Assembly (NCBI GenBank): GCA_025499625.1
Contig: JAFMVD010000005.1
Span: 82,276 to 146,275, forward strand
DNA length: 64,000 nucleotides
From: Carboxylicivirga fragile
GTDB lineage: Bacteria > Bacteroidota > Bacteroidia > Bacteroidales > Marinilabiliaceae
Direction: 5' to 3'
The position numbers and the translations under genes were made by a program. Shown one piece after another: positions 1 through 8,600 of the stretch. Within the stretch, counting starts at the first letter, position 1. Each line of letters begins with the position of its first letter. The notes below the pieces were generated by a model. The model had not been told where the DNA came from and searched no databases. It saw only the letters and a program-made list of their open reading frames with translations.

Positions 1-385
1 TAACATGGTGAGCATCATTTTTCATAGGAGATGCTTTACTAAACCAGCTTTGCGGAACTAGATGTTCACGATTATAGCACGTTCCTTCTGGACCAACATT
101 GCCACATTGATCTGTACCGAATGTATATTCATATGCGGGTGTTCCGCCTGGAACATCGGAATACATATCCCAAACTTTACCGTTTGATTTTACATCTGAT
201 TCACGATAACACGTCCAAAGAGCTGTATATCCTTTGTCGGAATGATCTTTAATAATGTTGTAAAGTTCAGTTTTTAATGCATATCCGGTTTTTCCTTCTG
301 CTGAACTGTAATAGTCGGTCGGTATTTGAGCAAAAATAGCACCGGAAATAAAAAGAAAAATGAATGGTAAAAGTCTAATTTTCAT
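1..385 (-). CDS. Endonuclease I family secreted nuclease (3' end cut off by window)
   Basis: Reading the minus strand from the ATG at 385 gives 128 residues with no stop before the window edge. Residues 1-20 form a signal peptide ending in IFAQ, so the product is exported. YNREHLVPQSWF at about 104-115 matches the His-containing active-site region of the endonuclease I (EndA/NucM) family, which degrades DNA outside the cytoplasm with a metal ion. The family's remaining C-terminal part lies outside the window. It is divergent from dtd across an AT-rich 92-bp gap. Family assignment is good; whether it feeds on DNA or has another role cannot be told. Confidence 0.8.
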   Translation of the reverse strand, partial: MKIRLLPFIFLFISGAIFAQIPTDYYSSAEGKTGYALKTELYNIIKDHSDKGYTALWTCYRESDVKSNGKVWDMYSDVPGGTPAYEYTFGTDQCGNVGPEGTCYNREHLVPQSWFSKASPMKNDAHHV

Positions 386-477
386 ACTAATATATTAATA
401 TTATTAATTTATTACTTATTCTTATTATTATGATACAAATATAAGTATTATTTTACGGCCTTTATTAAGAAAAGGTT

Positions 478-930
478 ATGCGTGTAGTAATTCAACGAGT
501 AAAACAAGCTTCGGTTAGTATAAACGGTATTCTTAAATCTTCTATATCAAATGGTTTGATGATTTTTGTAGGCATTGAAAATGAAGATGGTCCGGATGAT
601 ATTAATTGGTTGGCCAATAAAATTTACGGCTTACGTATTTTTGATGATGTGCAGGGTGTTATGAATTGCTCGATAAGGGATGTTGAAGGTGAAATTCTGC
701 TTATAAGTCAATTCACTTTACATGCTAAAACTAAAAAGGGAAACAGACCTTCCTATATTAAGGCGGCTCGACCTGAGCATGCTATTCCTATTTATGAGCA
801 ATTTATTGCTAAATTAGATGAATTAAATGGTAAACCATGTGGAACAGGTGAATTTGGTGCTAACATGCAGGTTAGTTTAATTAATGATGGCCCAGTAACC
901 ATTATAATTGATTCAAAACAAAAGGATTAA
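478..930 (+). CDS. dtd: D-aminoacyl-tRNA deacylase
   Basis: 150 residues, the usual DTD length. The enzyme hydrolyses D-amino acids (and glycine) wrongly attached to tRNA, in the cytoplasm. Two family signatures are visible: SQFTL near residue 78 and the Gly-Pro of NDGPVTI near 137, which forms the cross-subunit Gly-cisPro chirality filter. The start is the only sensible ATG, giving the canonical MRVVIQRV N-terminus. The next gene starts directly after its stop codon, so the two are almost certainly co-transcribed. Confidence 0.95.
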   Translation: MRVVIQRVKQASVSINGILKSSISNGLMIFVGIENEDGPDDINWLANKIYGLRIFDDVQGVMNCSIRDVEGEILLISQFTLHAKTKKGNRPSYIKAARPEHAIPIYEQFIAKLDELNGKPCGTGEFGANMQVSLINDGPVTIIIDSKQKD

Positions 931-1260
931 ATGGAATTAAAGGAAGCGCAACTTAAGGTTGATGAATGGATCAAGACCTATGGTGTTAAATATTTTAGTG
1001 AGCTGACAAACATGGCTATACTTACCGAAGAGGTTGGTGAGTTGGCGCGCATTATAGCCCGTAAATATGGCGATCAATCTTTTAAAGACGATGAGAGTGA
1101 ATTAAATCTTGGAGATGAAATGGCAGATGTACTTTGGGTGTTGCTTTGTTTGGCAAATCAAACGGGAGTAGATCTTAATAAAGCGTTAATAGCCAATATT
1201 GAAAAGAAAACAAATCGAGATAAAGAAAGACATAAAAACAATAAGAAATTATATAAGTAG
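931..1260 (+). CDS. MazG-like nucleotide pyrophosphohydrolase
   Basis: 109 residues. It carries the all-alpha NTP pyrophosphatase pattern: EEVGEL near residue 32 followed by DEMADVLW near 62, giving the ExxE...ExxD metal-binding carboxylates. Such proteins hydrolyse (often non-canonical) NTPs to NMP and PPi. It is a single-domain form, unlike two-domain MazG. The ATG directly abuts the dtd stop and deoC begins 3 bp after its own stop, so dtd, this gene and deoC look like one operon combining tRNA proofreading and nucleotide housekeeping. The substrate is not predictable from sequence. Confidence 0.85.
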   Translation: MELKEAQLKVDEWIKTYGVKYFSELTNMAILTEEVGELARIIARKYGDQSFKDDESELNLGDEMADVLWVLLCLANQTGVDLNKALIANIEKKTNRDKERHKNNKKLYK

Positions 1261-1263
1261 ATT

Positions 1264-2154
1264 ATGAACAATTTCGCAGAAAATAACCCATGTCCTTTAA
1301 AAAAGGAAGAAATGGATAGTGCTATCAGCTCAGCAATTGAAAATTCTAAAAAAGAGTTGACCAATGTAGATGCATTGAAATTATTATTTAATTGTATTGA
1401 TTTAACATCTTTAAATACAGAAGATTCTGCAGATGGTATTCGCGATTTTGTAGATAAGGTAAATGATCTGCATAAGCATTATGACATGGTTCCGCAGGTT
1501 GCGGCAATGTGCGTATATCCTGTTTTTGCTCCTGTTCTTAAAAGTGCTTTAAAGGCCAAAGGTGTTAACATTGCTGTTGTTTCAGCTGGTTTTCCTTCTT
1601 CACAAACGTTTACGGACGTGAAAAAAATTGAGACGGAACGCGCTGTTGATTTTGGTGCCAACGAAATTGATATCGTGATTTCTGTAGGTGAATTTCAAGA
1701 AGGAAACTATGAATTTGCTGGAGAAGAGATTCGTATGATTAAAGGCGTAATGAAAGATGCACATTTAAAAGTTATACTTGAATCAGGTACGCTTAAGGAT
1801 ATGGAAGAAATATGGTTAGCTAGCATTCTATCAATGGAAAGTGGAGCTGACTTTATTAAGACATCGACTGGGAAACAACAACCAGCTGCAACTTATGAAG
1901 CAGCTTATGTGATGTTGAATGCCATTAAAGCATTCCATAAGCGAACTGGTAAGAAAATTGGTTTCAAGCCAGCTGGTGGTATTGCAACACCTGAAGTAGC
2001 TGCTGTTTATTATCAATTGGTTAAGGATATTCTGGGAGAGGAATGGTTAAACAATGAGCTATTTAGAATTGGAGCTAGTCGATTAGCTAATAGTCTAATA
2101 AGTGAAATACAATTCTTAGAAAATGGGAAAAAGGAAGAAGTAAAATATTTTTAG
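1264..2154 (+). CDS. deoC: Deoxyribose-phosphate aldolase
   Basis: 296 residues. DERA cleaves 2-deoxyribose-5-phosphate to glyceraldehyde-3-phosphate and acetaldehyde in deoxynucleoside catabolism. The Schiff-base lysine is K199 in GADFIKTSTGK; D136 (GANEIDIVIS) and K235 (GFKPAGGI) match the other catalytic residues, and DLTSLN at 46-51 matches the family N-terminal motif. It is longer than short bacterial DeoC because of about 40 extra N-terminal residues. Last gene of the dtd operon, followed by a strong intrinsic terminator. Confidence 0.95.
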   Translation: MNNFAENNPCPLKKEEMDSAISSAIENSKKELTNVDALKLLFNCIDLTSLNTEDSADGIRDFVDKVNDLHKHYDMVPQVAAMCVYPVFAPVLKSALKAKGVNIAVVSAGFPSSQTFTDVKKIETERAVDFGANEIDIVISVGEFQEGNYEFAGEEIRMIKGVMKDAHLKVILESGTLKDMEEIWLASILSMESGADFIKTSTGKQQPAATYEAAYVMLNAIKAFHKRTGKKIGFKPAGGIATPEVAAVYYQLVKDILGEEWLNNELFRIGASRLANSLISEIQFLENGKKEEVKYF

Positions 2155-2180
2155 TGTTTTGCAGATTCATGTAAATATTA

Positions 2181-2212
2181 ACGGTTTTCAATTATTTGAA
2201 AACCGTTTTTTT
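2181..2212 (+). terminator. Intrinsic terminator of the dtd-deoC operon
   Basis: Perfect 10-bp stem (2181-2190 with 2197-2206), 6-nt loop, followed by a run of seven T on the plus strand. It lies just past deoC and abuts the stop of the convergent prenyl synthase gene. Confidence 0.85.
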
Positions 2213-3185
2213 ATTTCTTTCGTTTCATGGTGTAGTCTACCATTTTTATCAATGCAGTCTTTGTTTCGCTTTCATCATAAATACTGATTGAATCAATCGC
2301 TTTTTGCGCGTAATTAAGCATCTGTTGATGAGCAAATTCTAAACCACCATTGGCTTTTACAAATTCAATTATTTCCTGAACTTTCTTTTCCTTTTTGTGA
2401 TGACGCCTTATGAGCGTTAGAATGTGACGACGCGATTTTTTATCTACTTTGTTTAAGGCATAAATTAAAGGAAGGGTTAATTTCTTTTCTTTAATATCAT
2501 TACCTGTTGGCTTACCAATTAATGCATTTTGCTCGTAATCAAACAAATCGTCTTTAATTTGAAAGGCTATACCCAGGTTTTCACCAAAGGATTGCATCGC
2601 ATTAAGTCGCTCTTCAGATGCCTTAACAGACAAGGCTCCAGCTTTTGTACAGGCAGCAATAAGAGTTGCCGTTTTTTTGCGAATGATATCGTAATATACC
2701 TCTTCCGTTATATCAAGCTTTCGCGATTTTTCAATTTGAAGAAGTTCTCCTTCACTCATTTCGGTTACAGCATGCGAAACAACCTTCAGTACATCAATTT
2801 GGTCATTGTCTAATGCAGTACTTAAACCTTTCGACAGAAAAAAGTCACCAACTAAAACAGCAATTTTTGATTTCCAAAGGGCATTGATTGAGAAAAAACC
2901 TCTTCGTTGATAGGTTTCATCCACCACATCGTCGTGAATAAGTGTAGCCGTATGCAATAGTTCAATTAAGGTAGCTGCCACATAACTCGATTCAGTAATT
3001 GGCCCGTTGAGCTTAGCAGATAAAAATACAAGCATTGGTCGCATTTGCTTGCCTTTTCTACGTAGTATATAATTGGTTATTATGCTTAAAAGAGGAATTT
3101 TTGTTTTCAATTGATCCCTAAAATAGGGTTCGAATTTCTGCATTTCTTCTTTTATCGGGGCTTTAATAATTGATATATCCGACAT
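2211..3185 (-). CDS. All-trans polyprenyl diphosphate synthase (IspB-like)
   Basis: 324 residues. It condenses isopentenyl diphosphate onto allylic diphosphates to make the long chain of the menaquinone tail. First Asp-rich motif DDVVD at 85-89, second DDLFD at 212-216, and the GKQMRP substrate-binding segment at 45-50 are all present. Chain length cannot be read with certainty; octaprenyl-type is likely from the overall similarity to IspB and the absence of bulky aromatic residues just before the first motif. Convergent with deoC. Confidence 0.88.
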   Translation of the reverse strand: MSDISIIKAPIKEEMQKFEPYFRDQLKTKIPLLSIITNYILRRKGKQMRPMLVFLSAKLNGPITESSYVAATLIELLHTATLIHDDVVDETYQRRGFFSINALWKSKIAVLVGDFFLSKGLSTALDNDQIDVLKVVSHAVTEMSEGELLQIEKSRKLDITEEVYYDIIRKKTATLIAACTKAGALSVKASEERLNAMQSFGENLGIAFQIKDDLFDYEQNALIGKPTGNDIKEKKLTLPLIYALNKVDKKSRRHILTLIRRHHKKEKKVQEIIEFVKANGGLEFAHQQMLNYAQKAIDSISIYDESETKTALIKMVDYTMKRKK

Positions 3186-3278
3186 TCAATTAATCTTGAT
3201 CTATTACATAATAGGGCGGTAATTGCCCGTGTTTAGTTGCCAAATTTATAAATTTATCGCGATTTTAACTTATACATA

Positions 3279-3309
3279 TTGATATAATCTAAATATTTAA
3301 ATAGTTTTG
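3279..3309 (+). promoter_or_regulatory. Bacteroidota-type promoter upstream of the ArsR regulator
   Basis: TTG at 3279-3281 and TAGTTTTG at 3302-3309 (fits TAnnTTTG) with a 20-nt spacer, the expected -33/-7 layout. A second -7-like TATATTTG lies at 3343-3350 but has no matching -33 element. Confidence 0.55.
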
Positions 3310-3323
3310 TGCATCAATAAATG

Positions 3324-3347
3324 ATATATAATAAGATAGTTATATAT
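3324..3347. promoter_or_regulatory. Candidate operator palindrome for the ArsR-family regulator
   Basis: ATATATAA (3324-3331) and TTATATAT (3340-3347) are perfect inverted repeats around an 8-nt centre. The site sits downstream of one promoter and overlaps the second -7 element, 33 bp before the regulator's ATG, the position expected of an autorepressor site. AT-richness makes chance occurrence possible. Confidence 0.35.
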
Positions 3348-3380
3348 TTGCATTTATAAATCTATTGAAGAAGCTGAAGA

Positions 3381-3683
3381 ATGAAGATTAAAGACTTAGA
3401 TGCAGAATTACTTGAGAGAGCTGCCGGAATGTTAAAAGCTATCGCCCATCCAATGCGAATTGCTATTTTGAGCCATTTGGAAGATGGTAATATGTTAACA
3501 GTTACCGAAATACATAAGTTATTAGAGATTGAGCAATCGACTACTTCGCATCATTTAGGTATCTTAAAGGATAAGGGTGTATTGTCAAGTAAGCGTGAGG
3601 GAAAAAACACATTTTATTTCTTAAAGCACAATAGTTTACGCAACATTGTTGACTGTGTAAGCAAGTGTAGTATTGCAGGATAA
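3381..3683 (+). CDS. ArsR/SmtB-family transcriptional regulator
   Basis: 100 residues forming one winged helix-turn-helix. AHPMRIAILSHLEDG (about 22-36) and the recognition-helix region IEQSTTSHHLGILKDKGVL (about 50-68) are typical ArsR sequences. The metal-binding ELCVCDL-type motif is absent; two Cys near the C-terminus (CVSKC) could sense metal or redox, but this is inference. It is monocistronic, with its own promoter before and terminator after it, so no target gene is suggested by an operon. Confidence 0.88.
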   Translation: MKIKDLDAELLERAAGMLKAIAHPMRIAILSHLEDGNMLTVTEIHKLLEIEQSTTSHHLGILKDKGVLSSKREGKNTFYFLKHNSLRNIVDCVSKCSIAG

Positions 3684-3704
3684 GTAAATATAAAGATAGG
3701 ATAG

Positions 3705-3734
3705 AAGACTGATTGCTTTGATCAGTCTTTTTTT
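3705..3734 (+). terminator. Intrinsic terminator of the ArsR gene
   Basis: Perfect 9-bp stem (3705-3713 with 3721-3729), 7-nt loop, then a T run to 3734. It overlaps a TTG at 3718 that would otherwise be the first possible start of queD. Confidence 0.8.
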
Positions 3735-3747
3735 ATGGAGTGAGGAG

Positions 3748-4194
3748 ATGGCAAAGATTAGATTAACAAAGGAGTTTAGATTTGAAATGGCGCATGCTTT
3801 ATGGAACTACGATGGTTTATGTCGTAATATTCATGGGCACTCTTATATATTGGCTGTAACTGTTATTGGCGAACCTCTTACGGATGAAAACAATCCTAAA
3901 CTAGGAATGGTAATGGATTTTGGTGATTTGAAGCGAATTGTTAACGAAGAAATTGTAGACCGACTAGATCATTCAATTGTAATAAGTGATAAAGCACCGT
4001 CGGAACAATTGTTATCATTACCACAAATGAGTGAACGCTTTGAGCTTGTTAGTTATCAGCCAACCTGTGAGAATATGCTAGTTGATTTTGCCGAACGTAT
4101 TAAGAAACGTTTACCTCAAGGAATTGAATTACTCAGTTTAAAGTTGAACGAAACGGCCAATAGTTTTGCCGAGTGGTTTGCTTCGGATAATTAA
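3748..4194 (+). CDS. queD: 6-carboxy-tetrahydropterin synthase
   Basis: 148 residues from the ATG at 3748. QueD converts dihydroneopterin triphosphate to 6-carboxytetrahydropterin in queuosine/7-deazaguanine synthesis. Zinc ligands H16, H29 and H31 (AHALWN, NIHGHSY) and the catalytic C25 (GLCRNIHGH) are visible. An upstream TTG at 3718 would lie within the terminator hairpin of the preceding gene and add ten unusual residues, so 3748 (preceded by GGAG) is preferred. Ends 4 bp from the convergent CoA-binding gene. Other que genes are not in the window. Confidence 0.9.
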   Translation: MAKIRLTKEFRFEMAHALWNYDGLCRNIHGHSYILAVTVIGEPLTDENNPKLGMVMDFGDLKRIVNEEIVDRLDHSIVISDKAPSEQLLSLPQMSERFELVSYQPTCENMLVDFAERIKKRLPQGIELLSLKLNETANSFAEWFASDN

Positions 4195-4198
4195 TAAA

Positions 4199-4654
4199 TT
4201 ATTTGGGAAGTTGACCAAATAAACCAACTATTGATCTGTGAAACTTGTGAATACCTTTTACCGGAGGCGCATACATAAAAATGCACTCGTTATGAATAAT
4301 CTGTTGACCAGCTTCTTCAGCGATTTGAACAAGTTCCTTTGTACAAGATTCTTTTTGAACCCAGATGTTCTCAATTTCCAATTCAAGTGCTTCTCTTAAT
4401 AATTCATTTGTTTTTGATTTTTGAGAAATGATTAAGAGGCTTTCAATTTTTTCGGGTATTTGTTTGATGTTTTTATAACAAGTTTGTCCATCAATCTCAT
4501 CTATATTTGGATTAACAGGAATGACCTGATAGCCATTCTTTTTTAAATTGTTGAATACCATTCTACCAAACTTCTTTTCGTTCCGACTAACGCCAACAAT
4601 TGTAATTACACCAGAACTAAAAAAACGATTGATTTGATCTTTTGTTACTTTCAT
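4199..4654 (-). CDS. CoA-binding domain protein (YccU-like)
   Basis: 151 residues with one Rossmann-type CoA_binding_2 domain. TIVGVSRNEKKFGRMVFNNLKKNGY near residues 17-41 is the nucleotide/CoA-binding beta-alpha-beta; PVNPNIDEIDGQTCY follows as usual. These small proteins resemble the N-terminal domain of succinyl-CoA synthetase alpha and acetyl-CoA synthetase (ADP-forming), but their reaction is unknown. Convergent with queD, with 72 bp to the rhodanese gene upstream. Confidence 0.8.
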   Translation of the reverse strand: MKVTKDQINRFFSSGVITIVGVSRNEKKFGRMVFNNLKKNGYQVIPVNPNIDEIDGQTCYKNIKQIPEKIESLLIISQKSKTNELLREALELEIENIWVQKESCTKELVQIAEEAGQQIIHNECIFMYAPPVKGIHKFHRSIVGLFGQLPK

Positions 4655-4726
4655 GGTAATTGGGTTTAGTGTTGTTTTGTATGAAGGACATCTTTATAGA
4701 TGAAATACTTGACAAGACGATTGAGT

Positions 4727-5131
4727 TTACCTATTTAGTTTTATTGTATCCAATGGTAAACCTGCTTCAATCCAGGTTACTAAGCCATCTTTGAGTTCAT
4801 ATACCTCCGTGAAGCCTGAGTTCTTCATCACCTTTAGTGCTTTTTTAGATCGATCACCAATTTGGCAGTAAACAAATATTGGATCATGTTTTGGCAAATC
4901 TTGAATGAGCAATTCTAAGGTTTTTTGATCCTCAGCAAGTATAGCATCCCTAATTCTGTCTTCTGCGAATTTAAAAGAAGGGCGCGCATCAATAATAATG
5001 GCGCCTTTATTTTCATTAAGTTTTTGGTGAAACTCCTGCGCGTTTATTCGCGATTTTGAACTTTGTGCCTCAACGTGTATTATACCTAAAAGTCCAAGGG
5101 TGATAAATAGCATTTTTAAAGCGCTCATCAA
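4727..5131 (-). CDS. Exported rhodanese-like domain protein
   Basis: 134 residues. An N-terminal hydrophobic segment (about 7-22, ending VEAQ) is a signal peptide, so the single rhodanese domain (about 30-128) acts in the periplasm. The persulfide-carrying cysteine is C89 in YCQIGDRS, matching the CxxGxR active loop. It probably handles sulfane sulfur; the substrate is unknown. It starts 19 bp after the stop of the LPP20-like gene and is likely co-transcribed with it. Confidence 0.82.
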   Translation of the reverse strand: MMSALKMLFITLGLLGIIHVEAQSSKSRINAQEFHQKLNENKGAIIIDARPSFKFAEDRIRDAILAEDQKTLELLIQDLPKHDPIFVYCQIGDRSKKALKVMKNSGFTEVYELKDGLVTWIEAGLPLDTIKLNR

Positions 5132-5150
5132 CTTCTGTGTTTATATTGCA

Positions 5151-6539
5151 CTACATGTCGACCTGCTCCAAACGAGGCTCTATTTCCTTCTTAAATTGCT
5201 CAATTAGCTTGGTTCGCGAATCCTTAAGAGCATATTCATGATTACCAGGACGCATTCCGCGAATACCAGAGAGTTCATCTGCGAAAATTTCGGTTTGAGA
5301 TTTTGTATCTGTTATGGTAATGCTAAAGTCAGCAAACACAAGGTATACCTCGTAACCCTGACCTTTACGTTTATCTCCAGAAACAAAGTTGGAGCTGATT
5401 TTTACAATAAAATCTGAATCTTCCTTATTTTGAGTGAAGGTAAAAAAGTTGTTGTTGAGTTCTGTTTTAATCATGCTTGAGAAAGCGCCTTTATCATTCT
5501 CTTCGCCAAATACTTTTTCTTCGGTAATTAAATAGGCTTTCGACTTTTGGACTTCCAACTTAATGGCAGTAGTAGGCATTTGTTTCGCAGGAAAGAATAC
5601 CTGAAGAAGTTTTTTTAATTCTTCATCTGTTTCGTTATCAATGGCATGGCTAAAGTCAAAAGTGGCGGTAATTTCCTGAACCTTACGTTTGGATATCAGG
5701 CGCGTAATGGATACACCAGCATAACCATCTAAATTGGTTTTGGCTTGCGATGACAATAAACCTTCACCCTTAGAAAAGTGAAACGCCAAAGGAAAGCCTG
5801 TTAAAGCAACTTTTTCGCCATTATTTGATACAAATAGCGCATTCACACCTATTGGTACTTGTAATTGTTTTGAAAACTGAATTTGATAACCGGGTTGTAC
5901 AGGCAGTAGTTCGGTACGTCTGAATACATCTTGAATTGTACTAAATACTTCGGTACCCACATTATACGTTCCGTCTACGGTCTTATATGTTAGGTCGTCT
6001 TCAAGGTGGTCGCGCAAACTTCCAGCCGCCTTCGATAAATAGTTTAAAGCTGAAAAAGCATCGTTAACAGCAATGGCTTTTTTTGCATCCATTATAAATG
6101 AACCTGCCATCATTTTTGCCTTATCCAATTTCATTTCTTTCATCCGTGCATAACGCTCCTTCGAAAGGCGGGCCATTACCCAATATTCCTTACGATCTTC
6201 CCAGGTAATAACTTCGTAGCCTTCTAAGGTTTCAAGTACCGAAGTTTCAACCTTACTTTCGTAAGCTTCCTTAAAATCGTTATCTGTTTCAATTTTTCGT
6301 AATACCGAGTTGGATGAAATGGTCACTTTTATTTCACTGCTCATTTGCTTTAATGCCACATTACGTGCATTGCGGCGATATTCTACTTCGCTTCCTTCTT
6401 TGGCAGTCATGCCAATTCCAATAAAGTAAGTGGGATCATTGGGGCGTTGCTTTACCCAGTCTGGTTTTCTTTTTGCATCGCTTGTAAAAGGGAGTGAGAA
6501 TAATACAACTAGAGTTAATAGGTAAGTTAAGTTTTTCAT
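5151..6539 (-). CDS. LPP20-like domain envelope protein of unknown function
   Basis: 462 residues with a signal peptide (1-22, ends SDA). Residues about 27-130 (PDWVKQRP..YFIGIGMTAK, then an Ala/Arg-rich helix and EWVMARLSKERY-like strand) look like the LPP20/DUF400 domain seen in H. pylori LPP20 and Bacteroidota envelope proteins. The rest is predicted beta-rich without a recognised family; around 370-450 it resembles a domain in which repeated polar strands end in the EIEPRLEQVDM terminus. No enzymatic motif seen. Sits upstream of the rhodanese gene in the same direction. Confidence 0.6.
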   Translation of the reverse strand: MKNLTYLLTLVVLFSLPFTSDAKRKPDWVKQRPNDPTYFIGIGMTAKEGSEVEYRRNARNVALKQMSSEIKVTISSNSVLRKIETDNDFKEAYESKVETSVLETLEGYEVITWEDRKEYWVMARLSKERYARMKEMKLDKAKMMAGSFIMDAKKAIAVNDAFSALNYLSKAAGSLRDHLEDDLTYKTVDGTYNVGTEVFSTIQDVFRRTELLPVQPGYQIQFSKQLQVPIGVNALFVSNNGEKVALTGFPLAFHFSKGEGLLSSQAKTNLDGYAGVSITRLISKRKVQEITATFDFSHAIDNETDEELKKLLQVFFPAKQMPTTAIKLEVQKSKAYLITEEKVFGEENDKGAFSSMIKTELNNNFFTFTQNKEDSDFIVKISSNFVSGDKRKGQGYEVYLVFADFSITITDTKSQTEIFADELSGIRGMRPGNHEYALKDSRTKLIEQFKKEIEPRLEQVDM

Positions 6540-6622
6540 CGGTTAAAAATTTCTTACAGTAAGCATGGATTAGTAATAATAACTGTTTACATACATCAAT
6601 GTTCAATTCAAATCAGTGATTT

Positions 6623-7087
6623 TCAATCGGATGATGCAAGTAGTCTCTCAATGCAAGTGAAAATTAAATGAGACTCGTATCCTCTTGATTGAGCAAAGCG
6701 TACCATTGAAGCCTTTGCTTTCCATGGATCTTTGTTTCGTAATTGGCGCATTTTAACTTGCAATAATTCTGCCAATTTTTCGAGGTACTCTTTTTCATTA
6801 ATTTCCTCTAATGCGTCTTCGATTATAAAAGAGGAAATATCTTTTTGTTTGAGTTGGTACTTAATTTTGGTTCGACCCCATCCGTTAAACCTAAATTTAT
6901 CCCGAACAAAAAACTGACTATACCTGCCATCATCAAGGTACTTTTCAGATATCAAATAGTCAATAGCTTCATCACATTCTTCAACCGAGAGTTCCCAATT
7001 TACTAGTTTTTTTCGAATGTCGGAAACACACCGTTCCTGTTGCGAGCATAAAACGGCAGCTTTATGTAAAGCTTTTTTATATTCCAT
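6623..7087 (-). CDS. recX: Regulatory protein RecX
   Basis: 154 residues, all-helical with the three tandem three-helix units of RecX, which binds RecA filaments and limits strand exchange. Typical pieces are LCSQQERCVSDIRKKL near 13-28, YLISEKYLDDGRYSQFFVRDKFR near 44-66 and GWGRTKIKYQLKQKDI near 69-84. Its ATG overlaps the stop of the upstream aldehyde dehydrogenase gene by one base (TAATG), indicating translational coupling. recA itself is not in the window. Confidence 0.88.
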   Translation of the reverse strand: MEYKKALHKAAVLCSQQERCVSDIRKKLVNWELSVEECDEAIDYLISEKYLDDGRYSQFFVRDKFRFNGWGRTKIKYQLKQKDISSFIIEDALEEINEKEYLEKLAELLQVKMRQLRNKDPWKAKASMVRFAQSRGYESHLIFTCIERLLASSD

Positions 7088-8454
7088 TACTTAATCCAGA
7101 TACCTTTAATATTCATGAATTCCTTCATGCCGTAATGTGATAATTCGCGTCCAAAGCCACTTTCTTTAACACCACCAAAAGGCAAGCGTGGATCAGATCG
7201 AACAAAATCATTGACAAAACAGCAACCGGCATCCATCTCTTCTTCGGCAATACGTTTGCCACGTGAAACATCCTGGGTAAAGACTGCAGCTCCCAATCCA
7301 AATATACTATCGTTCGCAATTCGAATGGCATCTGCTTCATCCTTAGCCTTAATTAGTGATGCTACCGGGCCAAATAATTCTTCGTGATAAGCCGCCATAC
7401 CAGCTTGCACATCGCCAAGAACGGTTGCAGGATAAAAAGCTCCGTCTCGCTGTGGAATGTATCCACCCGTAAGAAGTTTTGCTCCTTTATTTATACTGTT
7501 TTCAACCTGCATATGAAGATCTTCGCGTAAATTAAACCTGGCCAATGGTCCCATTTGCTTGTTTTCATCTATTGGATCACCAAGACTTATGTTTCGCATT
7601 TTATCAACGAATAACTCGGTAAAAGCATCGTATACAGATTCCACTATAATGAAACGTTTAGCGCCAATGCAGCTTTGGCCGGCATTTAAAACCCGGCCAG
7701 CAACACAAGCATCCACCGCTTTTTCAATGTCGGCATCTTCTAGTATGATATATGGATCGCTACCACCTAATTCGAGAACGCATTTTTTGAGGTGTTTTCC
7801 GGCTGTAGCAGCAACTTCTTTACCCGCGGGTGTACTTCCGGTTAGTGTGACTGCTTTTATCCGTTTATCAGCGATAATACGTTCTACTTTATTGCTGCGT
7901 ATTAATAGGGTTCGGAATACATCCTTAGGAAAACCTGCTTCAACAAAAACCTCTTCGATGGCCAAGGCACAAGCTGGCACGTTTGAAGCATGTTTTAGTA
8001 GGCCAACATTTCCGGCCATAAGGGCAGGAGCTGCAAAACGAAATACTTGCCACAACGGAAAATTCCATGGCATGATGGCCAATACCGGGCCGAGTGGTTG
8101 GAGTGAGGCATATGATTCTGTTGCATCGGTTTCAATTATTTCGCGCTCGAGAAATTTGCTACCGTTATCGGAATAATATTCACATACCAAGGCGCATTTT
8201 TCAACTTCGGCCCGCGATTCTTTTATGTTTTTACCCATCTCAACCGTAATATTGAAGGCCAAACCTTCTTTTTTATCACGTAAAACTTCAGTTGCTTTTC
8301 TGAGAAGCTTAGCACGTTCTGATATGGGTGTTTTTTTCCAACTGTGAAAAGCCAGGTAATTGGCTTCGATGGTTTCGGCAACATCATCCCAATGAAACTC
8401 TTCGTATTCGCGAATGATTTCGCCGTTGGCAGGATTGATACTTTTTAAAAGCAT
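7087..8454 (-). CDS. NAD(P)-dependent aldehyde dehydrogenase (succinate-semialdehyde dehydrogenase type)
   Basis: 455 residues, full ALDH length. Catalytic C262 (NAGQSCIGAKR), general base E228 (LELGGSDPYI), oxyanion N131 (MPWNFPLW) and the TGSTPAGKEV cofactor region near 205-214 are present. Overall sequence is closest to short GabD/Sad-type enzymes that oxidise succinic semialdehyde; the true substrate is not fixed by sequence. It is followed directly by recX (one-base overlap), an unusual partner. An antisense open frame at 7559-8176 is a shadow of this gene. Confidence 0.88.
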   Translation of the reverse strand: MLLKSINPANGEIIREYEEFHWDDVAETIEANYLAFHSWKKTPISERAKLLRKATEVLRDKKEGLAFNITVEMGKNIKESRAEVEKCALVCEYYSDNGSKFLEREIIETDATESYASLQPLGPVLAIMPWNFPLWQVFRFAAPALMAGNVGLLKHASNVPACALAIEEVFVEAGFPKDVFRTLLIRSNKVERIIADKRIKAVTLTGSTPAGKEVAATAGKHLKKCVLELGGSDPYIILEDADIEKAVDACVAGRVLNAGQSCIGAKRFIIVESVYDAFTELFVDKMRNISLGDPIDENKQMGPLARFNLREDLHMQVENSINKGAKLLTGGYIPQRDGAFYPATVLGDVQAGMAAYHEELFGPVASLIKAKDEADAIRIANDSIFGLGAAVFTQDVSRGKRIAEEEMDAGCCFVNDFVRSDPRLPFGGVKESGFGRELSHYGMKEFMNIKGIWIK

Positions 8455-8542
8455 AGAATTATAGATTAAGCTGTGATGATAAAATTACGCTTAAATGTTA
8501 TTTTAGAAAAGTGTTTAGGAAGATTTGTAATAAAATCATAAA

Positions 8543-8574
8543 CAAAAAACTCCTGCCTGGAAAAGACAAGAGTT
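8543..8574 (-). terminator. Intrinsic terminator of the DUF2147 gene
   Basis: 8-bp stem with one G-U pair (8548-8555 with 8567-8574), 11-nt loop, followed on the minus strand by a T run (A run at 8544-8549 on plus). Confidence 0.7.
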
Positions 8575-8600
8575 ATTTTAGTTGTTTGAATATGATTGAT

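Noticed and set aside
3718..3747. Upstream TTG start for queD
   Set aside because: It falls inside the terminator hairpin of the preceding gene and adds residues unlike QueD.
7559..8176. 205-codon open frame on the plus strand
   Set aside because: It lies wholly antisense to the aldehyde dehydrogenase gene, whose catalytic residues are intact; composition is that of a shadow frame.
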